Shown here: one piece after another, positions 23,312 through 27,666 of the stretch
Numbering within the stretch: the first letter of the stretch is position 1
Layout of the letters: each line of letters starts with the position of its first letter
NCBI GenBank assembly: GCA_964423345.1
Contig: CAYREV010000029.1
Location: 1-27,666, forward strand
Source of the DNA: CAYREV01 sp964423345
GTDB lineage: Bacteria > Bacteroidota > Rhodothermia > Balneolales > Balneolaceae
Reading direction: 5' to 3'
DNA: 27,666 bases
Made by a program: the position numbers and the translations under genes
Notes under the pieces: generated by a model
Told to the model about the DNA's origin: nothing
The model's input: only the letters and a program-made list of their open reading frames with translations
The model's database searches: none

Positions 23312-24304
23312 ATGAAATGGATAATACCCCCTGCCGTCCTTCTAATCGCCCTTTTTTCCGTAGCCCCGGCCGAGAAAGAGGTGTCTGAAGTAGAAATTCA
23401 GGAGTGGAAGGTGCCCTGGGAGGATACGCGACCCCGTGACCCCTACGTGGCCCCCGACGGCGACGTCTGGTTTGTGGGACAGGGTGGCAACTATATCTCC
23501 GAGTTTGACCCCGACACCGAGGAGTTTCGCAAGATCGACCTGCCCGACGGCGCCGGCCCCCACAACTGCATTGTGGACGAGGAGGGCTATATCTGGTATG
23601 CCGGCAATGCGGCGGCCCACATCGGGCGGGTGAACCCCAAAACGGGCGAGATCACCCAATACGAGATGCCCCACGAGCGGGCCCGCGACCCGCACACGCT
23701 GGTTTTCGACCAAAACGGGGACATCTGGTTTACCGTGCAGGGCGGCAATTTCGTGGGCAAGCTGACCGTCTCCACCGGCGAGGTGGAACTGATCGACGTG
23801 CCCACTTCCCGGGCCCGTCCCTACGGCATCCTCATCGACGGGGACAACCGTCCCTGGATCGCCCTTTTCGGCAGCTACAAGCTGGCCACGGTTGATCCGG
23901 AAACCATGAAACTCACCGAGATCCCCCTGCCCCGCGAGGAGGCGCATCCCCGGCGCATCGCCCTCACCTCCGACGGCTCGATCTGGTATGTGGACTACGC
24001 CGGGGGGTACCTGGGGCGCTACCGGCCCGATCAGGAGGATTTCAAGGAGTGGAAGCTGCCGGAGGGCAAAAGCTCGCGTCCCTACGGCATGGCCAGCGAC
24101 CATAAGGACCGCCTCTGGATGGTGGAGACGGGTGTGAGTCCCAACCTTTTTGTGGGCTTTGACCCCGAGAAGGAGAAATTTATCAGCTCCACGGCCATCG
24201 AGAGCGGCGGCGGAACGGTGCGCCACATGGTGTTCCACCGGTCCACCAACTCCATCTGGTTCGGCACCGATACCAACTATCTCGGCCAGGCGAGGCTGGA
24301 CTGA
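23312..24304 (+). CDS. Virginiamycin B lyase-like beta-propeller protein (exported)
   Basis: The 330-residue protein starts with a signal peptide (MKWIIPPAVLLIALFSVA). It is followed by six or seven propeller blades, each with a (P/G)xG or P-start and D..G.IWF/W. strand: PDGDVWFVGQGG, EEGYIWYAGNAA, QNGDIWFTVQGG, GDNRPWIALFGS, SDGSIWYVDYAG, HKDRLWMVETG and RSTNSIWFGTD. This is the streptogramin lyase (Vgb) fold. Most environmental Vgb-like proteins are not antibiotic lyases and their ligand is unknown; the export signal also argues against a cytoplasmic resistance role. The ATG at 23312 is preferred to an upstream in-frame TTG at 23273 because the signal peptide starts cleanly there. Confidence 0.88.
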   Translation: MKWIIPPAVLLIALFSVAPAEKEVSEVEIQEWKVPWEDTRPRDPYVAPDGDVWFVGQGGNYISEFDPDTEEFRKIDLPDGAGPHNCIVDEEGYIWYAGNAAAHIGRVNPKTGEITQYEMPHERARDPHTLVFDQNGDIWFTVQGGNFVGKLTVSTGEVELIDVPTSRARPYGILIDGDNRPWIALFGSYKLATVDPETMKLTEIPLPREEAHPRRIALTSDGSIWYVDYAGGYLGRYRPDQEDFKEWKLPEGKSSRPYGMASDHKDRLWMVETGVSPNLFVGFDPEKEKFISSTAIESGGGTVRHMVFHRSTNSIWFGTDTNYLGQARLD

Positions 24305-24497
24305 CCTATGTGCGGGAAATAAGGCTTCAGCAGGCCTCAGAATAGGCAAAAATACCTACCCGCACTCCTTACTGTCATCTATCCCCATTAATATATAGAT
24401 TACAAACAGATACGGGTAAATAATGCGAAGGGATATATCATTATCTCCTCGTGGCAAGGCACATAAACTTTCACCAAAACTACAAGGTGTTATTCTT

Positions 24498-24722
24498 ATG
24501 ACCAGCAAAACAAAAGTTCACGACGGTATCGTAGGACTCATCTATCTTTGCAGCGCTCTTCTGGCCATGTACGTCAGCATGCAGTGGCTCTACCTGGCGA
24601 TCGTAGTGGCCGTACTGCAGATACAGAGCATGGCCACCGGTTTCTGCCCGGTGTATTTTATCCTTGACCGGGTGATAAAGGAAGAAAATCCACCGACGCC
24701 GGAATCATCGCCAACGTATTAA
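24498..24722 (+). CDS. Small inner-membrane protein, DUF2892/YgaP-TM-like
   Basis: The 74-residue protein has two hydrophobic segments (GIVGLIYLCSALLAMYV and WLYLAIVVAVLQIQSMA) and the GFCPVYFILDRV motif typical of the DUF2892 membrane unit. The start is fixed at the ATG 24498 by AAGGTG 8 nt upstream; a longer frame from 24423 adds 25 basic residues without support. It ends 17 bp from the convergent GFO/IDH/MocA gene. Function is unknown. Confidence 0.8.
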   Translation: MTSKTKVHDGIVGLIYLCSALLAMYVSMQWLYLAIVVAVLQIQSMATGFCPVYFILDRVIKEENPPTPESSPTY

Positions 24723-24739
24723 CCGGCGGCTGCCACTAT

Positions 24740-25846
24740 CTACAATTCCATCCACTCGCCGTCATTCTCTGACGACTTCATGATGGCACGCACGATGCGG
24801 ATGTCGCGCAGGCCCTCCTCTCCGGGCACCATGGGGGCGGAACCGTTCTTTATGGCCCGGGCGTCATCGTCCATCTGCAGGGCCTGCTGCGTGCATTCGC
24901 AGGGCTGCAGCCGTTTGCCGTCGCTGGTCTCCCCCCGCACGCCGTTGTAGCTCTGAAAGGGACGCAGCCTATACCAGCCGTCGGCGCAGTTGACGTCCAG
25001 GTAATTCGTCGACTTGCCGAAGGAGGTCTCCCCGGCGGCGGTGACGCCCTCCGGAAACCTCAGCTCGAACTCCGTGAACTCATCCACCTCATCATAGATA
25101 GACCGATCCGACCACTTCCGGCCGCGTACGGCCACCGGCTCCAGTCCCGTCGCATAACGCGCCCCGTTGATAGGGTAGACCCCCATATCGTACAGGGCTC
25201 CGCCACCCATGGCAGACATGCGTCGCCAGCTGTCGGAGCCGTGCCTGCCGTTGTAGCCGGCCCCGCTCTTCACCGAGCGGACCGCCCCGTAGGCCTCCTC
25301 CTTTCCGTAGCGGATGATGGTCTGCGTGTTGGGCTCGTGCTGCATGCGGTAGCCGATGGCGAGCTGCACGCCGTTCTTATCGGCCGCCTCGATCACCGAC
25401 CGGCACTCCTCTTCGTTCATCGCCATGGGCTTCTCGCACCAGACGTGCTTGCCCGCCTCCGCCGCAATGATGGAATACTCAGCATGCATGCTGGGCGGCA
25501 GCACGATATAGATCACGTCAATATCGGAGTTATCTGCGATCTCGGGCATGGTGCGGTAGTTGTAGACGTTGCCGTCGGGGATGTCGTAGTTGCGCTGCCA
25601 GACCGGGATCTTCCAGGGCGAGCCGGTCACGATGCCGCGCAGCTCACAGTGCCGGGTCTGCTGCAGGGCCGGTGCCAGCTGTCCCGTGGCGTAGCTGCCG
25701 AGGCCCACCAGGGCTACGCCCAGCTTCTGTTTGGGTTTGGAGAGCAGGATGGACGGAAAGCCCGAGACCGCCAGTCCCGTGCCCCCGAGCGCCACCCCCG
25801 CCCTGCGGATAAAATCCCTGCGCGAAATGGAAGTGTCGTCACTCAT
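24740..25846 (-). CDS. Tat-exported GFO/IDH/MocA family oxidoreductase (glucose-fructose oxidoreductase-like)
   Basis: The 368-residue protein starts with a twin-arginine signal: SRRDFIRRAG followed by a hydrophobic stretch (VALGGTGLAVSGFPSILL). The NAD(P) Rossmann domain has GVALVGLGSYATGQLAP, and the family signature EKPMAMNEEEC contains the catalytic Lys. The C-domain carries YRMQHEPNTQ and GGGALYDMGVYPINGARY. It is expected to oxidise or reduce a sugar with tightly bound NADP in the periplasm, like Zymomonas GFOR. Its substrate is unknown. The ATG at 25846 is used instead of a TTG 45 nt upstream. It is monocistronic. Immediately upstream begins a long mosaic of degenerate repeats (25891-26150). 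Confidence 0.92.
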   Translation of the reverse strand: MSDDTSISRRDFIRRAGVALGGTGLAVSGFPSILLSKPKQKLGVALVGLGSYATGQLAPALQQTRHCELRGIVTGSPWKIPVWQRNYDIPDGNVYNYRTMPEIADNSDIDVIYIVLPPSMHAEYSIIAAEAGKHVWCEKPMAMNEEECRSVIEAADKNGVQLAIGYRMQHEPNTQTIIRYGKEEAYGAVRSVKSGAGYNGRHGSDSWRRMSAMGGGALYDMGVYPINGARYATGLEPVAVRGRKWSDRSIYDEVDEFTEFELRFPEGVTAAGETSFGKSTNYLDVNCADGWYRLRPFQSYNGVRGETSDGKRLQPCECTQQALQMDDDARAIKNGSAPMVPGEEGLRDIRIVRAIMKSSENDGEWMEL

Positions 25847-25890
25847 AAGCGAATCTGCTTTAGTTGCGGTTGCCTGCCTCTGCCCTTTCA

Positions 25891-26150
25891 ATATTGGGTA
25901 TTGAATACCAAAAATCCAGATTACCGAGATTTTTTAGCCACAGATTTGCACAGATTGATGGCTGATTTAGGTTAAGGCTAAGGGCAATTTTGAATTTAAA
26001 AAAAGGAGGCCGGGAGACAAGAAGACCGGAAAAGCCCGGTTACAGATTGCAGATTGAAAGTTGAAGGTTGGCTGATTGCTGAAGGCTGACGGCTGAATGC
26101 TTTCGAACCACCCACAACCGACCACTGACACACTGCTCACTGTTCACTGC
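25891..26150. repeat. Mosaic of degenerate short tandem repeats, overlapping the 3' end of the OB-fold gene
   Basis: Three textures occur in order. First is a CACAGATT pair with a 10-nt period (about 25938-25958). Second is an inverted exact copy of 16 nt from the 13.4-kb repeat (25980-25995). Third are two heptad blocks: 26043-26099 (CAGATTG twice, then AAAGTTG/CTGAAGG-like units, one 8-nt unit) and 26121-26149 (units ending in CACTG, one 8-nt unit). The last block supplies the final codons and stop of the gene at 26137. No gene is called between 25847 and 26136. Confidence 0.75.
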
Positions 26151-26562
26151 CCCCTATCTGCCCCGGCCCCTCAACGATAATCTGCGGCGTGCCCTCATGC
26201 GTTTCAATCAGGCCGGTGACGCAGACGGTGCGGCCGGCATAGAGCTGCTCGGGGGCTTCCGCCCACTTTGACAGGTTATTCCCCCAGATAACGGCCGTAA
26301 AGGGCTGGTTCGGATAGGGCCGCCCCAGGTTCAGGAAAGTCGGCTGCCCCCCAACCTGCGGCAGGTAGTCCGCCGAGGCCACCTCCCCGCACACTTCGGC
26401 GACGGTACCTACGTGGTCAGCCGCCTCCACCGGTCCGATTCGAACTTCCGGCTCCGCCGTGGATGGATCGGGGCTGTAGACCCGAGAGAGCACCAGCCCG
26501 GCAATCATCACCAGGATAATAGCCGGAAATATATATTTAAGCCGCTTGCGAATGTTTTTCAT
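26137..26562 (-). CDS. Membrane-anchored periplasmic OB-fold protein
   Basis: The 141-residue protein has a basic N-terminus (MKNIRKRLKYI) and one transmembrane or uncleaved signal segment (FPAIILVMIAGLVL). An acidic linker follows, and then an OB-fold-like domain (about 48-135) reading HVGTVAEVCGEVASADYL, PTFLNLGRPYPNQPFTAVIWG, VCVTGLIETHEGTPQIIVEGPGQI. This pattern resembles the stand-alone OB domains found with, or instead of, exported nucleases; ligand and role are unknown. The terminal residues GSEQ and the TGA stop come from CAGTGAA/CAGTGAG heptads. It is divergent from the antitoxin gene. Confidence 0.8.
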   Translation of the reverse strand: MKNIRKRLKYIFPAIILVMIAGLVLSRVYSPDPSTAEPEVRIGPVEAADHVGTVAEVCGEVASADYLPQVGGQPTFLNLGRPYPNQPFTAVIWGNNLSKWAEAPEQLYAGRTVCVTGLIETHEGTPQIIVEGPGQIGGSEQ

Positions 26563-26681
26563 GGTAAACGGTAAACTATCATCTTGAAACTTGTATTACT
26601 TAATACAATATAGAAAACAGGAATTCCTGCCCTCTCCTATTTCAAATTGATAGAATAACTCCTGATACGGGCGTAATAAAA

Positions 26682-26689
26682 TATATTTG
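26682..26689 (+). promoter_or_regulatory. -7 element of the antitoxin gene
   Basis: TATATTTG is an exact TAnnTTTG match. It overlaps the first two bases of the downstream palindrome, so the transcription start should fall inside the operator. No clear -33 TTTG was found at the normal distance. Confidence 0.6.
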
Positions 26690-26713
26690 TAACGCGTAAC
26701 GTTACGCGTTACA
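26688..26713. promoter_or_regulatory. 26-bp perfect palindromic operator
   Basis: The left half TGTAACGCGTAAC and right half GTTACGCGTTACA are exact reverse complements with no spacer. Each half holds two GTAAC-type half-sites. Placed on the promoter and 40 bp before the antitoxin ATG, it is very probably the autoregulatory site of that HTH protein. Confidence 0.8.
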
Positions 26714-26753
26714 TTTCTGTATAATTAAGCCATTCAATGACGAGGACATAACC

Positions 26754-27056
26754 ATGGCGTCGAAAAACCAACATCCCATTCACCCCGGCGAAATACTTCG
26801 GGAAGAGTTTATCAATCCCATGGGTATGAGCCAGCGGGAATTTGCCGAAAAAATCGGGGTAACGCATACCCGACTCAACCAAATTGTAAATGAAAAACGC
26901 AGTATCACCGCCGATACGGCACTTCGTCTGTCAAAAGCCCTGGGTACCACGGCCGACTTTTGGATGAACCTGCAGTCTCGCTACGACCTGGACCAAACCC
27001 GTGATGAATCCGGCAAAAAAATTGACAATGAGGTGCATCCGTTAGTACCCTCCTGA
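26754..27056 (+). CDS. higA: HigA/VapI-family antitoxin-like XRE regulator, without adjacent toxin
   Basis: The 100-residue protein has the characteristic HigA start HPIHPGEILREEFINPMGMSQREFAEKIGV, an XRE helix-turn-helix (about residues 20-75, THTRLNQIVNEKRSITADTALRLSKALGTTADFWMNLQSRYDL) and a short tail. HigA proteins neutralise the ribosome-dependent RNase HigB and repress their own promoter. Normally higB lies immediately upstream, but here 190 bp separate the antitoxin from the divergent OB-fold gene and contain no room for a toxin gene of about 280 bp. The downstream gene encodes a membrane protein. It is therefore an orphan, perhaps a domesticated regulator. GAGGAC lies upstream of the ATG. 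Confidence 0.9.
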   Translation: MASKNQHPIHPGEILREEFINPMGMSQREFAEKIGVTHTRLNQIVNEKRSITADTALRLSKALGTTADFWMNLQSRYDLDQTRDESGKKIDNEVHPLVPS

Positions 27057-27083
27057 TAAGATTAACCGCTTAAAAAATTTCTC

Positions 27084-27542
27084 ATGTTTGAACAATATCG
27101 AATAACGGTCCAATACAAAACGCGGGAACGGCAGATCCTCAACGCCCTGCTGGCCCTGGCTACGGGCGTACTGACCCTTATCTACCCCAACTTCCTCTAT
27201 CTGATAGCCGGTGGATACCTGGTGGCCCTCGGGCTGCTGTTCATTGCCTTCCGCCTTCCAGCGGGGCTCTCGGCCGTCCCGATTGTGGCGGGGGCGCTGA
27301 TCTTCATCTTCCCCGAACTGATACCGGTCACCTTTGCCACCTTCCTGGGACTGTTCGGGCTGTTGCTGCTCCTCTCCTTCGGCTTTGCCATAACAGGCGT
27401 GTTCACCCTGATCATTGCGGGGCTCATCATTGCCAACCCCGGCTCGGTGGCCTACCTGATTGCCGTTTTTCTGCTGATCTACGGGGTATCAAGTGTGATA
27501 CACTGGTACCGGGATCGCCGGCAAACTACTCCTTCCCCCTGA
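27084..27542 (+). CDS. Small multispanning membrane protein (HdeD/DUF308-like)
   Basis: The 152-residue protein has a short charged N-terminus (MFEQYRITVQYKTRERQI), about five or six hydrophobic segments (for example ALLALATGVLTLIYPNFLYLIAGGYL and ITGVFTLIIAGLIIANPGSVAYLIA), and a basic C-terminal tail (WYRDRRQ). The regular helical pairs with Y/F-P-x turns and GG/AG packing motifs resemble HdeD/DUF308 proteins, but the match is by pattern only. It is 27 bp after the antitoxin gene on the same strand and may be co-transcribed. Its last 17 bp overlap the end of the convergent gene. Confidence 0.75.
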   Translation: MFEQYRITVQYKTRERQILNALLALATGVLTLIYPNFLYLIAGGYLVALGLLFIAFRLPAGLSAVPIVAGALIFIFPELIPVTFATFLGLFGLLLLLSFGFAITGVFTLIIAGLIIANPGSVAYLIAVFLLIYGVSSVIHWYRDRRQTTPSP

Positions 27543-27666
27543 ACCGTTCGGGCAGGGATTCGTCTTCGCCGGCGGTGTGCCACAGCATGGAATGCACCAG
27601 CCATCGGCCCCTTTGCCTGACCAGCTGCAGGGTGCGCAACTGAATACCTTTACGGATTGGAGTAGA
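27526..27666 (-). CDS. C-terminus of a DUF4440/NTF2-like (SnoaL-fold) protein, cut by window edge
   Basis: 47 codons including the TAG stop (27526-27528) are visible. The end reads KGIQLRTLQLVRQRGRWLVHSML, then WHTAGEDESLPERF. The strand pattern R..QLVRQRGRW.VHSMLW is typical of the last two strands of DUF4440/SnoaL-like proteins. The start and the rest of the gene are outside the window. It converges with the membrane-protein gene and overlaps its end tail to tail by 17 bp. Confidence 0.65.
   Translation of the reverse strand, partial: STPIRKGIQLRTLQLVRQRGRWLVHSMLWHTAGEDESLPERFRGKE

Noticed and set aside
23312..24304. Streptogramin resistance gene
   Set aside because: The fold matches Vgb, but the signal peptide and absence of resistance context make a real antibiotic lyase unlikely.

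Overview
The window is a stretch of bacterial chromosome carrying housekeeping and accessory metabolic genes. Dense, GC-rich coding sequence alternates with AT-rich intergenic spacers. Several spacers carry TAnnTTTG-type -7 promoter elements, the form used by the Bacteroidota sigma factor. Together with an OMP_b-brl_3-type outer membrane receptor, HisKA_2 sensor kinase, secreted GH32 enzyme and Tat-exported GFO/IDH/MocA oxidoreductase, this suggests a member of the Bacteroidota sensu lato, most likely Balneolota or Rhodothermota. The assignment rests on gene style, because no rRNA or other marker is present. A 100-N scaffold gap lies at 17062-17161. I saw no rRNA, tRNA, CRISPR array, insertion sequence or prophage.

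Layout. 1-3235 (- strand): a fructan/sucrose operon, transcribed as secreted GH32 fructosidase, then sugar porter, then fructokinase (cut by the window edge). 3410-3628 (+): a cold-shock gene whose leader and promoter are shared with a second copy at 10663-10881. 3684-7878 (-): a 901-residue cytoplasmic multi-PAS/GAF sensor kinase, a STAS anti-anti-sigma-type protein with its own good promoter, and a CPBP membrane protease. 8146-10395 (+): a sulfatase lipoprotein and an HD-domain hydrolase. 11030-12109 (-): a FabH-like ketosynthase. 12516-13286 (+): a secreted protein made of two copies of one alpha+beta domain.

13516-17061 (+) holds the most intriguing unit. It encodes a TPR-rich LuxR-type regulator, an alpha/beta-hydrolase fold protein that has lost both its nucleophile serine and its catalytic histidine, and a SAM methyltransferase truncated by the gap. 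Beyond the gap on the - strand are an outer-membrane beta-barrel receptor, a Crp/Fnr regulator and a YceI protein. The + strand then has an uncharacterised secreted protein. Next come an FAD oxidoreductase (-), a Vgb-like beta-propeller (+), a small DUF2892-like membrane protein (+), a Tat-exported GFO/IDH/MocA oxidoreductase (-) and a membrane-anchored OB-fold protein (-). The window ends with an orphan HigA-like antitoxin under a 26-bp perfect palindrome, a small membrane protein, and the 3' end of a DUF4440/NTF2-like gene on the opposite strand.

The main non-coding signals are a family of degenerate 7-nt tandem repeats, which supply the last codons and the stop codon of three separate genes, and the paralogous cold-shock leaders. 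Others are several operator-like palindromes and a set of intrinsic terminators.
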